Below are positions 44,191-53,193 of a stretch of DNA of 64,000 bases, in pieces (the first letter of the stretch is position 1; each line of letters starts with the position of its first letter). Both the position numbers and the translations under genes were made by a program. The stretch comes from Micromonospora yangpuensis (GTDB lineage: Bacteria > Actinomycetota > Actinomycetes > Mycobacteriales > Micromonosporaceae), in contig NZ_FMIA01000002.1 in assembly GCF_900091615.1 (NCBI RefSeq), positions 4,526,001 through 4,590,000 on the forward strand. The letters run 5' to 3'. Below the pieces are notes generated by a model. It saw only the letters and a list, made by a program, of their open reading frames with translations, was not told the origin of the DNA and ran no database searches.

Positions 44191-47100
44191 TCAGCGGAAG
44201 TCCCGGGAGGCGGGATTGACCGGCGCGTCGATCGCGTCGAGCCGGTCGGCGGTGAGGCCGGTGACCCCCTCGTGACGCTGCAACCGACCCCGCACCACCA
44301 GGGCGGCGCTGGTCCTGGCCACCCGGCGGTAACGCTGCCACAACCCCGGTGAACAGGTCACGTTGAGCATCCCGGTCTCGTCCTCCAGGTTGAGGAAGGT
44401 CACCCCACCGGCGGTCGCCGGCCGCTGCCGGTGGGTGACGATCCCACCGACCCGGATCCGGCGACCCGGCTCCACCCGCCCCAGCCCGGCGATCGGCACC
44501 GCCCCGAGCGCGTCGAGCCGGTCCCGCAGGAACCGGGCCGGATGGCTCTCCGGCGACAGGCCGGTGGCCCAGACGTCGGCGACGAGGCGGTCCACCGCCG
44601 CCATCCCGGGCAGCATCGGCGCGGCGGTGCCGGTGACCGTGCCGGGCAACCGGCCCGGTGCGTCCTGGGCCGCCGCGCCCGCCGCCCAGAGCGCCTGCCG
44701 CCGGGTCAGCCCGAAACAGGCGAAGGCGTCCGCGGTGGCCAACGCCTCCAGCTGCCCGGCGGTCAGGCCGACCCGCCGGGCCAGGTCCGGCATGTCCCGG
44801 TACGGCCCGTGCGCCGCCCGCTCCGCCACGATCCGCGTCGCCGCGTCGTCACCGAGGGTACGCACCCCGGACAGTCCCAACCGGACGGCCGGCCCGCCCA
44901 GCCCCCACCGCGACGGCGGCTCCCCCGGCACGCTGCCCCACCGGGTGCTCGGGGTGCTCTCCAGGCAGGCGTGCACGTCGCTGGCGTTGACGTCCGGCCG
45001 GCGTACCTCGACGCCGTGCCGGCGGGCGTCGTCGACCAGGGTCTGCGGCGAGTAGAACCCCATCGGCTGGGCGGCCAGCAAGGCGGCCAGGAACGGGCCG
45101 GGGTGGTACCGCTTGAGCCAGGAGCTGGCGTACACCAGGTAGGCGAAGCTCATCGCGTGGCTCTCCGGAAAACCGTAGCTGGCGAAGGCGGTGAGCTTGC
45201 GGTAGACGTCATCGGCCAGCTCGCCGGTGATGCCCCGCCGCGCCATGCCGGTATAGAGCCGGTCGGCGATCCGTTCCATCCGCTCCACCGAACGTTTCGC
45301 CCCCATCGCCCGACGCAGCTGGTCGGCCCCGGCCGCGTCGAAGCCGGCCAGGTCGATGGCGAGCTGCATCAACTGCTCCTGGAACAGCGGCACCCCGAGG
45401 GTCTTCTCCAGCGCGTTGCGCATCAGCGGGTGGGCGTACGTCACCGGCTCCTGGCCGTTGCGCCGCCGGATGTACGGGTGCACCGAGCCGCCCTGGATCG
45501 GGCCGGGCCGGATCAGCGCCACCTCCACCACCAGGTCGTAGAACTCGCGGGGCTTGAGCCTCGGCAGGGTGGCCATCTGGGCGCGGCTCTCCACCTGGAA
45601 CACCCCTACCGAGTCGGCCCGGCAGAGCATGGCGTACACCTCGGGGTCGTCCAGGCCCATCTCCCCCAGGTCCAGGCTCGCGCCGATCATGTCGTAGCCG
45701 TAGTGCAGGGCCGAGAGCATGCCGAGGCCGAGCAGGTCGAACTTGACCAGCCCGACGGCGGCGCAGTCGTCCTTGTCCCACTGCAGCACGCTGCGACCGG
45801 GCATCCGCCCCCACTCCACCGGGCAGACCTCGATCACCGGCCGGTCGCAGATCACCATCCCGCCGGAGTGGATGCCCAGGTGCCGGGGGAAGGTCTGCAC
45901 CTCGTCGGCGTACGCCACCACCTGCTCGGGGATGCCCTCCACGTCGACCGTGGCGACCGGCCCCCAGCGGTCGATCTGCTTGCTCCAGGCGTCCTGCTGG
46001 CCGGGGGAGAAGCCGAACGCCCTGGCCACGTCCCGCACCGCCGACCGGGGGCGGTAGGAGATGACGTTGGCCACCTGGGCGGTGTGCTCCCGGCCGTACC
46101 GGGCGTAGACGTGCTGGATCACCTCCTCCCGGCGGTCGGACTCGATGTCCACGTCGATGTCGGGTGGGCCGTCGCGTTCCGGGGCGAGGAACCGCTCGAA
46201 GAGCAGCCGGTGCCGCACCGCGTCCACGTTGGTGATCCGCAGCGCGTAGCAGACCGCCGAGTTGGCCGCCGAGCCCCGGCCCTGGCAGTAGATGTCCTGC
46301 GCACGGCAGAACGCCACGATGTCGTAGACCACCAGGAAGTAGCCGGGAAAGCCCAGCTCGTCGATCATCCGCAGCTCGTGCTCCAGCTGCCCGTACGCCT
46401 CGGGGTGCGCCTCGGGCGGGCCGTAGCGCTCGCCGGCCCCGTCCATGGTCAGCTTGCGCAGCCAGCTCATCTCGGTGTGCCCCGGCGGCACCGGGTACGC
46501 CGGCAGCCGGGGCGCCACCAGTTGCAGGTCGAAGGCCAGCTCCGCGCCGAAGGTGGCAGCCCGGGCCACCGCGCCCGGGTACCCGCCGAAGCGGGCCGCC
46601 ATCTCCGCGCCGCTGCGCAGATGGGCGGTGCCGGCGGCGGGCAGCCAGCCGTCGATCTCGTCCAGGCTGCGCCGGGCCCGCACCGCCGCCAGGGTGGTGG
46701 CCAGCCGTCGCCGCCCCGGGGTGGCGTAGTGCACGTTGTTGGTGGCCACCGTGGGCAGCCCCGCCGACGCGGCCAACTCGGCGAGGGCGTCGTTGCGGTC
46801 GCCGTCGACCGGGTGCCCGTGGTCGGTCAGCTCCACCGCCACCGTCTCCGCGCCGAACAGCGCGGTGAGCCGGTCCAGCTCCCGGGCCGCGGCGTCGACG
46901 CCCGCGTCGAGCAGCGCCGCCGGTACGTGCCCCTTGCGGCAACCGGTGAGCACCAGCACGTGGTCACGCAGCTCGGCGGCCACCTGCTCCAGCTCGCCGT
47001 AGACCGGGCGGCCCTTCTCCCCGCCGCGCAGCTGGGCCCGGGCGATGGTGGCGGCCAGCCGGGCGTACCCCTCGTGGCCGTGGGCGAGCAGCAGCAGGTG

Positions 47101-47577
47101 CCGACCCTGCGGGTCCGGCTCGCCGTGCTGCGGGCCGGGCAACCCCAGCGACAGCTCCGCGCCGAAGACCGTCGGCAACCGCAGGGTACGGGCCGCCTCG
47201 GCGAACCGGACCACCCCGTAGAAGCCGTCGTGGTCGGTGACGGCGAGCGCGGTGAGCCCCAGTCGGGTGGCCTCCTCGGCCAGCTCCTCCGGATGGCTGG
47301 CCCCGTCGAGGAAGCTGAAGTTGCTGTGGGCGTGCAACTCGGCGTACGGCACCACGTCGGTGGGCGGCGCCGGGTGGTCCCGCCCGGCCGGCGGTCGGTA
47401 CGGCTGGCGGTGCCGGCTCCAGGCCGGTGCGTCCCCGCCGTCGGCGTCGACCGCGAGAGGGTCCACCACGTGCAGGTGCCGCTGCGCCCGCCCGGCGGGG
47501 CGGCCCGCCGCGCCGGGACGGCCGGAGAGCACCTGTTCCAGCTCCGACCAGGGCAGCTTCGGGTTGTGGAAGCTCAC
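44191..47577 (-). CDS. dnaE2: Error-prone DNA polymerase III alpha subunit
   Basis: 1128 residues, also called ImuC. N-terminal PHP domain (YAELHAHSNFSFLDGAS, VTDHDGFYGVVRF), polymerase palm with PDIDVDIESDRREEVIQH, fingers, helix-hairpin-helix region and OB fold near the C-terminus (RIRVGGIVTHRQRP). It lacks the C-terminal tau-binding region of DnaE1. It performs SOS mutagenic translesion synthesis with ImuA' and ImuB, encoded just upstream. GTG start preceded by GGGGGAG at 7 nt. A nested palindrome fills the gap to imuB. Confidence 0.96.
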   Translation of the reverse strand: MSFHNPKLPWSELEQVLSGRPGAAGRPAGRAQRHLHVVDPLAVDADGGDAPAWSRHRQPYRPPAGRDHPAPPTDVVPYAELHAHSNFSFLDGASHPEELAEEATRLGLTALAVTDHDGFYGVVRFAEAARTLRLPTVFGAELSLGLPGPQHGEPDPQGRHLLLLAHGHEGYARLAATIARAQLRGGEKGRPVYGELEQVAAELRDHVLVLTGCRKGHVPAALLDAGVDAAARELDRLTALFGAETVAVELTDHGHPVDGDRNDALAELAASAGLPTVATNNVHYATPGRRRLATTLAAVRARRSLDEIDGWLPAAGTAHLRSGAEMAARFGGYPGAVARAATFGAELAFDLQLVAPRLPAYPVPPGHTEMSWLRKLTMDGAGERYGPPEAHPEAYGQLEHELRMIDELGFPGYFLVVYDIVAFCRAQDIYCQGRGSAANSAVCYALRITNVDAVRHRLLFERFLAPERDGPPDIDVDIESDRREEVIQHVYARYGREHTAQVANVISYRPRSAVRDVARAFGFSPGQQDAWSKQIDRWGPVATVDVEGIPEQVVAYADEVQTFPRHLGIHSGGMVICDRPVIEVCPVEWGRMPGRSVLQWDKDDCAAVGLVKFDLLGLGMLSALHYGYDMIGASLDLGEMGLDDPEVYAMLCRADSVGVFQVESRAQMATLPRLKPREFYDLVVEVALIRPGPIQGGSVHPYIRRRNGQEPVTYAHPLMRNALEKTLGVPLFQEQLMQLAIDLAGFDAAGADQLRRAMGAKRSVERMERIADRLYTGMARRGITGELADDVYRKLTAFASYGFPESHAMSFAYLVYASSWLKRYHPGPFLAALLAAQPMGFYSPQTLVDDARRHGVEVRRPDVNASDVHACLESTPSTRWGSVPGEPPSRWGLGGPAVRLGLSGVRTLGDDAATRIVAERAAHGPYRDMPDLARRVGLTAGQLEALATADAFACFGLTRRQALWAAGAAAQDAPGRLPGTVTGTAAPMLPGMAAVDRLVADVWATGLSPESHPARFLRDRLDALGAVPIAGLGRVEPGRRIRVGGIVTHRQRPATAGGVTFLNLEDETGMLNVTCSPGLWQRYRRVARTSAALVVRGRLQRHEGVTGLTADRLDAIDAPVNPASRDFR

Positions 47578-47600
47578 CGGACCACTCCCCCACGAGAACC

Positions 47601-47660
47601 CGGAAAGATATTGGAAGAAAAGTGCCCCTGGAGGGGCCGAAATCTTCCAAGATCTTTCCG
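47601..47660. repeat. Nested palindrome between imuB and dnaE2
   Basis: 18-nt arms (47601-47618 and 47643-47660) pair with one mismatch around a 24-nt centre that itself forms GCCCC-TCCA-GGGGC on the minus strand followed by ACTTTTCTT. The arms are about half AT, far below the local GC content. It fills most of the 126-bp gap and could be a terminator/attenuator, an RNA processing site or a protein-binding palindrome. Confidence 0.85.
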
Positions 47661-47703
47661 GCCGGCCGAGCCGCCCGGGAGGCAGCCATCGACCGCGGGT
47701 AGG

Positions 47704-49338
47704 TCAGTCATAGATCGCCTCCACCCGCCACTGACCGGCCCGCACCACCAGCAACAGGGCGGCACCGTCGGCCAGGCAGACCTGGAACCGGGCCCGTCGG
47801 GACGCCTCGGCCGGCGCCCACCAGCGTTCGTCCACCGGCCACGGACCGGCCCACCCCACGATCCGGGCGGGTTTCGCCGTACCGACGACCAGTCGACACG
47901 GCACGGCGGTGAGCTGTAGCCGGGCGCTCACCTCGACCGGCCGGCCGGCGTCGTCGTGGACGGTCGCGGCCAGCGGCGCGGGCAGCACCACCGCCGGCGC
48001 GGGCGGTGGCAGCCGCCCCGGCCACGGCGGTTCACCCGGCCGGGCCACCCCGGCGGAGGACGCCGCGCCCGGAGGTAGGGGTGGCGCACCCGGGCGGGCC
48101 GGCAGTCGTTCGTCGCCCCAGGGCACCAGGCGTACCTGGTCGGCCGGGGAACGGCCGCCGCCCAGCACGGCGGTGACCACCGACTCCGGACCGAGGATTC
48201 CCTGTACCCGGCTCAACGCCCGGTGCGCCCGGTCCCGTTCCTCGCCGGCCTCCCCCCACAGCCCGGGTTGCAACCCGACCTGGGCCAGCAGCCCGTCGGG
48301 GACCAACCGCAGCCGGACGATCCCGGCGGTCGGCCGGGGTGGTCGGGAGTTCGGGTGTCGACCGCCGCCGGAGAGCCAACCGTCGAGTTGCCAGCGGACC
48401 CGGTCGGCGATGGCGGCGGCGGTCAACAGTCCGTCGTGTCGCCACACCCGGTGCAGTTCCTGGCCGTGTGCGGTGACCGCCTCGATGCCGAGTCGGGTGC
48501 AGGCCAGTCCGTACCCGGCGAGTCGACGGTGCAGCTCTTCGGCCAGGGCCCGGCCGGCGAAGGCCGCCGCGTCGACCCGGTCGACCGGCTCGTCGTACGC
48601 CGCGGTCACGGTGAGGTCGGTCGGCGGCTGCCGGGGGGCGAGCGGTCGGTGGTCCCGACCGGCGGCGAGCCGGTGGGCCAGCGCGCCGTCGAAGCCGAAC
48701 CGGGTAAGCACGTCGCCGGCGGGCAACGCGGCGAAGCCGCCCAGGGTACGTATCCCGAGCCGACGCAGCAGGTCGGCCAGGGCCGGCCGGCCCAGTGCCT
48801 CGACCGGTCGGCCGGCGAGGAACTCCGGCGTCTCGCCCGGTGGCACGATCCGGCCGGTACGGGCGGCCAACCCGGCGGCGAAGACCCCGTCGGCGATCCC
48901 CACCTGGCTCTCCACCGCGCAGGACTGGGCGACGTGTTCGACGAGCTGTTCGGCGGCGGTCTCCTCGCCACCGAGGTAACGGCTCGGGCCCCGGGCCGCC
49001 ACCGCGCAGGCACCGGCGCGGACCACCTCGACCCCGGCGACCACCTCCTCGACCGCGGCGACCACCGGCTCGAACGCCCGGGCGTCCCGGCCGGGGTCGT
49101 GCTCGACCACCGTCAACTGTGGGCAGCGCCCCTGGGCCTCGCGTTTGCGCAGCCCCCGGCGCACCCCCTCGGCCCGGGCCGGTTCCGAGCAGGCCACGAC
49201 CCGGTTGGCGTGCAGCACCGCGACCGGGCCGGTGGCCGGTACCCCGTCGACGATCTCGGCGGCGAGCACCGGCCAGTCCGGGCACCAGAGCAGCATCGTC
49301 CGCACCGGCCCACCGGCCGTCCCCGCGTTCCCGGTCAT
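47704..49338 (-). CDS. imuB: ImuB, inactive Y-family polymerase homologue
   Basis: 544 residues. Starts with TMLLWCPDWPVLAAE, where catalytic Y-family enzymes have an Asp-rich motif (xDMDAFFA in dinB of this window), so the active-site acids are missing as expected for ImuB. Thumb-like LLRRLGIRTLGGFAALP and a long C-terminal region that in other species binds the beta clamp and ImuA'/DnaE2. It acts as hub of the SOS mutasome. The ATG overlaps the imuA' stop by 4 bp. Confidence 0.9.
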   Translation of the reverse strand: MTGNAGTAGGPVRTMLLWCPDWPVLAAEIVDGVPATGPVAVLHANRVVACSEPARAEGVRRGLRKREAQGRCPQLTVVEHDPGRDARAFEPVVAAVEEVVAGVEVVRAGACAVAARGPSRYLGGEETAAEQLVEHVAQSCAVESQVGIADGVFAAGLAARTGRIVPPGETPEFLAGRPVEALGRPALADLLRRLGIRTLGGFAALPAGDVLTRFGFDGALAHRLAAGRDHRPLAPRQPPTDLTVTAAYDEPVDRVDAAAFAGRALAEELHRRLAGYGLACTRLGIEAVTAHGQELHRVWRHDGLLTAAAIADRVRWQLDGWLSGGGRHPNSRPPRPTAGIVRLRLVPDGLLAQVGLQPGLWGEAGEERDRAHRALSRVQGILGPESVVTAVLGGGRSPADQVRLVPWGDERLPARPGAPPLPPGAASSAGVARPGEPPWPGRLPPPAPAVVLPAPLAATVHDDAGRPVEVSARLQLTAVPCRLVVGTAKPARIVGWAGPWPVDERWWAPAEASRRARFQVCLADGAALLLVVRAGQWRVEAIYD

Positions 49339-50084
49339 ACCAGCGCGACCAGCGGGCCGCTGGTGGTCGCCGGGGCGACCGGGGCGGTGCTCGGGTGGGG
49401 CGGACGCGCGGTGGCGGACCGGGGGATGATCCGGGTGCGCTCGGCACCGGGCAGCCACAGCCTGATCTCCTTGGGGCGCGCGGCGGCACCCCGCCCCCGG
49501 GCGGAGACGGTCACCTCCCGGCGGCGGAGCCGGCCCCGGCCCGCCCCGAGCCCCTCCCAGACCCCCCGGACCACCTGCAGGGTGACGTCCGCACCGGTCC
49601 ACCGCCCGTACGGCACCAGCACGCTGCCCCGTTGACGGGCCCGGGCGGCCAACCGGTGGGCGGCCGAGGGGGCGACCGTCTCCGGCGCCATGGTGACCAC
49701 CAGGTCCACCCCGTCGATCAGCGCGGCGACGACGGTCGCCCAGTCCGGCCCCGGGTCCGGCACCAGGGCCAGCCGGTCGAGGACGACACCGGCCTCGGCC
49801 GCCGCGCCGGCGGCGAGGCCCGGCACCCCGACCACGGCACACCAGGAACCGGTCCGGGACGCCTCGGCGAGCAGCGCCAGCAGCAGCGATGTGCCGCCGC
49901 TGTGCCGGGGATGCCCGGTGGCGACCGCGACAGTGCTGCCCCGGCGCAGCCCACGGTGGGGCAGCAGACCGGTCAGCTCGGGGGCCACCGGGAGCATCCG
50001 GTGACCACCGGTCGGCCCCGGCGCGCTCGCCGGAGCGACCAGGCCGGCGAGCGCGGTGGAGCCGACCACCATACGGCCCGCCAT
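49335..50084 (-). CDS. ImuA', RecA-like mutasome protein
   Basis: 249 residues. RecA-like fold fragments: GLRRGSTVAVATGHPRHSGGTSLLLALLAEA occupies the place of a P-loop but the classical GxxxxGKT is degraded, followed by WCAVVGVPGLAAGAAAEAG and VDLVVTMAPE. Pro/Ala/Arg-rich C-terminus. In mycobacteria ImuA' binds RecA and ImuB. Position upstream of imuB and dnaE2 supports the call. 60 bp after the HEPN gene. Confidence 0.87.
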   Translation of the reverse strand: MAGRMVVGSTALAGLVAPASAPGPTGGHRMLPVAPELTGLLPHRGLRRGSTVAVATGHPRHSGGTSLLLALLAEASRTGSWCAVVGVPGLAAGAAAEAGVVLDRLALVPDPGPDWATVVAALIDGVDLVVTMAPETVAPSAAHRLAARARQRGSVLVPYGRWTGADVTLQVVRGVWEGLGAGRGRLRRREVTVSARGRGAAARPKEIRLWLPGAERTRIIPRSATARPPHPSTAPVAPATTSGPLVALV

Positions 50085-50144
50085 CGGACCTACCCCCCGT
50101 CGTGTGTCTGCTGGGTCAACTGCCGTCGGACGCCCGGCCGGCGG

Positions 50145-50594
50145 TCAGGCGGCGAGACCATCGAGTGGGGGTTGGTGGGCGATGCCCAGTGCGGTCTCCA
50201 CCACCGTCACGAACGCCTCGGCGGCGCGGAGCAGATCGTCGGCCTCCCGGGCGTTGACCACCCGGGGGATGCCGGCCTCGGCAGCGGCTCGTTTACCGGC
50301 GGCCGAGGCGAAGAACCGGGCCCACTCGTCGAGCTCCGGGGCGACCGTGCCGAGCAGGACCCACACGCTGGTGACCCGGTTGCGGCGGGCGGGCGAGGGG
50401 CGGGCCCGGGCGGCGAGCAACGCCGCGGCCGCCCGCAGCGCCGCCAGGTGGGCGGCCGCGTAGCGCAGACCGTCGGGTCGGGTCTGGGCGGCCTCGGTCA
50501 GCCCGCGACGGGCCACCGCGAGCAGTTGGGGCGCGGTGCGGTGGGGCAGTACGTGCGCCGGCACCGTCGGTGCCTGAGCCGGACTGGTAGGCAT
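50145..50594 (-). CDS. SAV_6107-type HEPN-domain protein
   Basis: 149 residues. LLAVARRGLTEAAQTRPDGLRYAAAHLAALRAAAALLAARARP is a helical HEPN-like segment; later WVLLGTVAPELDEWARFFA and NAREADDLLRAAEAFVTVVE. This family occurs at the head of imuA'-imuB-dnaE2 cassettes in actinobacteria. Function unknown; HEPN folds often bind or cleave RNA, but I cannot see the RxxxxH RNase motif. ATG with GGAGGAG upstream. First gene after the LexA box. Confidence 0.85.
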   Translation of the reverse strand: MPTSPAQAPTVPAHVLPHRTAPQLLAVARRGLTEAAQTRPDGLRYAAAHLAALRAAAALLAARARPSPARRNRVTSVWVLLGTVAPELDEWARFFASAAGKRAAAEAGIPRVVNAREADDLLRAAEAFVTVVETALGIAHQPPLDGLAA

Positions 50595-50703
50595 GTGTCT
50601 CCTCCACGGGCCGAAGCGGTCACCTCGCCGGCGGCGGAGCTCAGGAGCCCACACCCCGGCGAGACGTCCAGGCGGCGCGGAGGAAGACGCGCCATGGTGA
50701 CGA

Positions 50704-50744
50704 CCGGCCGGGTGTGGACGCTTCCCCACACCACACCCGGCCGG
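50704..50744. terminator. Perfect 14-bp hairpin in the SOS-cassette leader (proximal)
   Basis: CCGGCCGGGTGTGG (50704-50717) pairs with CCACACCCGGCCGG (50731-50744); 13-nt loop. It lies between the LexA box and the HEPN gene start. Confidence 0.8.
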
Positions 50745-50759
50745 CGAAACCGGCGGGTT

Positions 50760-50798
50760 CGTCGTCCGCCGCCCGGGGGTCGTGGGCGGCGGACGACG
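50760..50798. terminator. Perfect 15-bp hairpin in the SOS-cassette leader (distal)
   Basis: CGTCGTCCGCCGCCC (50760-50774) pairs with GGGCGGCGGACGACG (50784-50798); 9-nt loop. With the hairpin at 50704-50744 it gives two strong consecutive structures in the leader. Otherwise the 422-bp stretch 50595-51016 contains no gene I can support. Confidence 0.8.
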
Positions 50799-50921
50799 TT
50801 CCTGCCTGACGGGACCGGACTCGCGACTGCCCGGTGCCCGGCGCGGTCCGCGGAACCGCGCCTGCCGGGAGCCGGTGCCGCGAAACACCTCTCCCGGCGT
50901 TGGAACGCACGTACGAGTAAA

Positions 50922-50937
50922 TCGAACACGCGTTCTA
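50922..50937. promoter_or_regulatory. LexA (SOS) box
   Basis: TCGAAC-ACGC-GTTCTA matches the actinobacterial/Gram-positive LexA operator TCGAAC-N4-GTTCGA with one mismatch. It is the only such site noticed in the window and lies 328 bp upstream of the HEPN-imuA'-imuB-dnaE2 genes, which are known SOS genes. Confidence 0.82.
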
Positions 50938-51016
50938 ACACTGCCGACAGTACACCTCCCCCACGACAAAAACGCAACGTCCGGCCAGCTCCAGCGTGGC
51001 GGGGTGTCCGCGGGGG

Positions 51017-51739
51017 CTAGCCCGGCGTGGAGAGCGAGTTGTACTCCTCGGCGGGCTGCTGACCGGAGAGCTCCCGGATGGCGGCCATGATCTCGTCGGT
51101 GGCCGCCCGCCGGGCCCGACCACCGGCTGCACCCGTCGGTGGCGGGGTGAACCGCAGCGGCGTACCGAAGTGCACCGTCAGCCGGCCGGGCCGGGGCAGC
51201 CGGGCGCCGACGGGCTGGATCCGGTCGGTGCCGCCGACGGCGACCGGGACGACCGGAGCGCCGGAGGCCAACGCGAGCCAGGCCACCCCGGTCCGCCCAC
51301 GGTAGAGCCGACCGTCCCGGGACCGGCTGCCCTCCGGGTGGATGCCGAACGCCTGCCCGGCGGCGAGGACCCCGAGCGCGGCGTCCAGGGCCGCCTGCGC
51401 GGCACGATGGCCACCCCTGGGTACCGGTACGGCGTCGACGGCGGTCAGCACGGTCCGCAACAGCCAGCCCTTCACCCCCGGCTGCCGGAAGTACTCGGCC
51501 TTGGCCAGGAAGGCCACCGGGCGGGGCGCGACCAGCGGGACGACGAAGCTGTCCAGCACGGACAGGTGGTTGACGGCCAGGATCACCGGCCCCTGCCGCG
51601 GGATGTTCTCCCCGCCCCGGACCTCCGCCCGGAACAGCAGCCGCACCAGCGGGGCGAGCACCGATCGTGCGGTCGTCTGCAACAGCATCTCGTCCCCCCG
51701 GGGGCGTCGGTACGGGCGTGGCGGCGGGTGGGCGGCCAC
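51017..51739 (-). CDS. 1-acyl-sn-glycerol-3-phosphate acyltransferase family protein
   Basis: 240 residues from the GTG at 51739, which lies 7 nt after a GACAAT -10 box; an ATG at 51688 preceded by GGGGGGACGAG is an alternative giving 223 residues. PlsC motifs: VNHLSVLDSF (NHX4D-type), FGIHPEGSRSRDGRLYRG and GVAWLALASGAPVVPVAVGG. It probably acylates a lysophospholipid at the inner membrane. Divergent from the secreted protease gene. Confidence 0.88.
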   Translation of the reverse strand: MAAHPPPRPYRRPRGDEMLLQTTARSVLAPLVRLLFRAEVRGGENIPRQGPVILAVNHLSVLDSFVVPLVAPRPVAFLAKAEYFRQPGVKGWLLRTVLTAVDAVPVPRGGHRAAQAALDAALGVLAAGQAFGIHPEGSRSRDGRLYRGRTGVAWLALASGAPVVPVAVGGTDRIQPVGARLPRPGRLTVHFGTPLRFTPPPTGAAGGRARRAATDEIMAAIRELSGQQPAEEYNSLSTPG

Positions 51740-51746
51740 CGCGCAC

Positions 51747-51752
51747 ATTGTC
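51747..51752 (-). promoter_or_regulatory. -10 box of the acyltransferase gene
   Basis: GACAAT on the minus strand, 7 nt before the GTG at 51739; the same GACAAT plus 7 nt spacing occurs before the crtA-like gene. Confidence 0.45.
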
Positions 51753-51953
51753 TACGGGCACCGCGCACCCGCTCCCCGCGCCCGCCGCAACTCCCACCGC
51801 ATGCAAGTCCCATGAACGGGGCCAGGTCCGGTGTACGACAGGCGGCAAACCGCGCACTCCGTTGACACGAATAATCACGCGCTGCTTCCCTGTCGACATC
51901 GCGCGGACGAATGTTCCGCAATTTTTCGACAGCAGTAACAATCGGAGGGAACC

Positions 51954-53048
51954 GTGTCGCACAGCCCGTTCCACCGCAGCGTCGCCAGCCGGCTGCTCAT
52001 CCTTTCCGCACTCGTCCTGCCGCTGTTGTACGCCACCGGCGCGACCGCCGCCCCGACAAGAACCACCGACCGTGCAGGAACCATCGACCGCGCCGGAACC
52101 GCCGACCCCGCAGGTACCGCCGGAACCGCCGGTCCGGCCGCAACCGGTGTCCCGGCGACGGTCGACGCCGACGGCACCGCCCGGTTCACCCGCGCCGCCG
52201 GCCCGGCCACCGACCCGGCGCGGTACTGGACGGCCCGGCGACTGGCCGCCGCGACCCCGCTGGACGAGACGGCGAAGACGGCGGCCGCCACCGGGGGCGC
52301 GCGCACCCCACTGCCCCGGCCCGACGCCGTGGTCCGGTACGCCACCGGCGAGGCCGCCCCGGCCGCGGCCGCCCGACGGGCGGTGCAGCTCAACGAGTCG
52401 ATCACGGTCGGGAAGATCTTCTTCACCAACTCGACCACCGGTGCGGGCAACTACTGCTCCGCGAGCGTGGTCAACAGCGCCGCGCGCAACATGGTCTTCA
52501 CCGCCGCGCACTGCCTGCACGACGGGCCCGGTCGCACCTGGCACACCGCGAACTGGATGTTCGTCCCGTCCTACCGGGACGGCGCGCGGCCCTACGGCAG
52601 CTGGAGCTGGTCGACCCTGGCCGTGCCGAGCGGGTGGGTCAGCACCCGCGAGCGGCAGTACGACGTCGGCGTGGCGCTGGTGATCGGCAGTCGCTCCGTG
52701 GTCGACGCGGTCGGCGCCAACGGCCTGTTCACCGGGGGCGGCCGGACGTACCACTACGACATCTTCGGCTACCCGGGCAACCGCAGCGGTGGCGAGGTGC
52801 AGTGGGTCTGCTCCGGCACCTCCTCCGACGGCGGCAGCAACCGGATCGAGATGGGCTGCCCCTGGGGCGGCGGGGCCAGCGGCGGCCCCTGGTACTACCG
52901 CTACGACAACAGCACCAGAATCGGCGACGTACACGGGGTGACCAGTTACACCAACGATCGCGACAATCCCTCGTACATCGGTTCTCCGTATTTCTCGGAC
53001 GCCGTTGTCGGCACCCTCTACCGGACGTACGCCAACCGGACCTGGTGA
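51954..53048 (+). CDS. Secreted trypsin-like (S1/V8-type) serine protease
   Basis: 364 residues. Signal peptide (residues 1-33, LLILSALVLPLLYATGATA), a propeptide of about 110 residues containing a TxDRAGT-type imperfect repeat and the YWTARRL motif (91-97), then a chymotrypsin-fold domain with His186 (TAAHC), Asp237 (YDVGVAL) and Ser309 (GASGGP). Two Cys pairs could form disulfides (168/187 and 286/302). GTG start with CGGAGGGAA upstream. Exported and autoprocessed by inference; specificity unknown. Confidence 0.9.
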   Translation: MSHSPFHRSVASRLLILSALVLPLLYATGATAAPTRTTDRAGTIDRAGTADPAGTAGTAGPAATGVPATVDADGTARFTRAAGPATDPARYWTARRLAAATPLDETAKTAAATGGARTPLPRPDAVVRYATGEAAPAAAARRAVQLNESITVGKIFFTNSTTGAGNYCSASVVNSAARNMVFTAAHCLHDGPGRTWHTANWMFVPSYRDGARPYGSWSWSTLAVPSGWVSTRERQYDVGVALVIGSRSVVDAVGANGLFTGGGRTYHYDIFGYPGNRSGGEVQWVCSGTSSDGGSNRIEMGCPWGGGASGGPWYYRYDNSTRIGDVHGVTSYTNDRDNPSYIGSPYFSDAVVGTLYRTYANRTW

Positions 53049-53193
53049 CCGACGGGGACGCAATTTACATTCACTTTCCGGGGGCGTCCCGGCCAGCTCG
53101 ACCGGGACGCCCCGAATCAGTTTCCGCCGCCTGCCGACACCGGTGCGTGGCACGATGGACGAGATGGCACGGAGCCACGAAGGGAGTTTGGCG

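Noticed and set aside
47601..47660. LexA operator in the imuB-dnaE2 palindrome
   Set aside because: No GAAC-N4-GTTC core; the arms match each other but not the SOS consensus.
44431..47919. Plus-strand open frame of over 1100 codons opposite dnaE2 and imuB
   Set aside because: It is antisense to two clearly recognisable genes, has Arg/Pro/Gly/His-rich artefactual composition and no family motif; long antisense frames are expected at this GC content.
50498..50977. Minus-strand frames of 89 and 159 codons in the SOS leader
   Set aside because: Their codons are dominated by the hairpin stems, they lack ribosome-binding sites and they overlap either the LexA box or the HEPN start.
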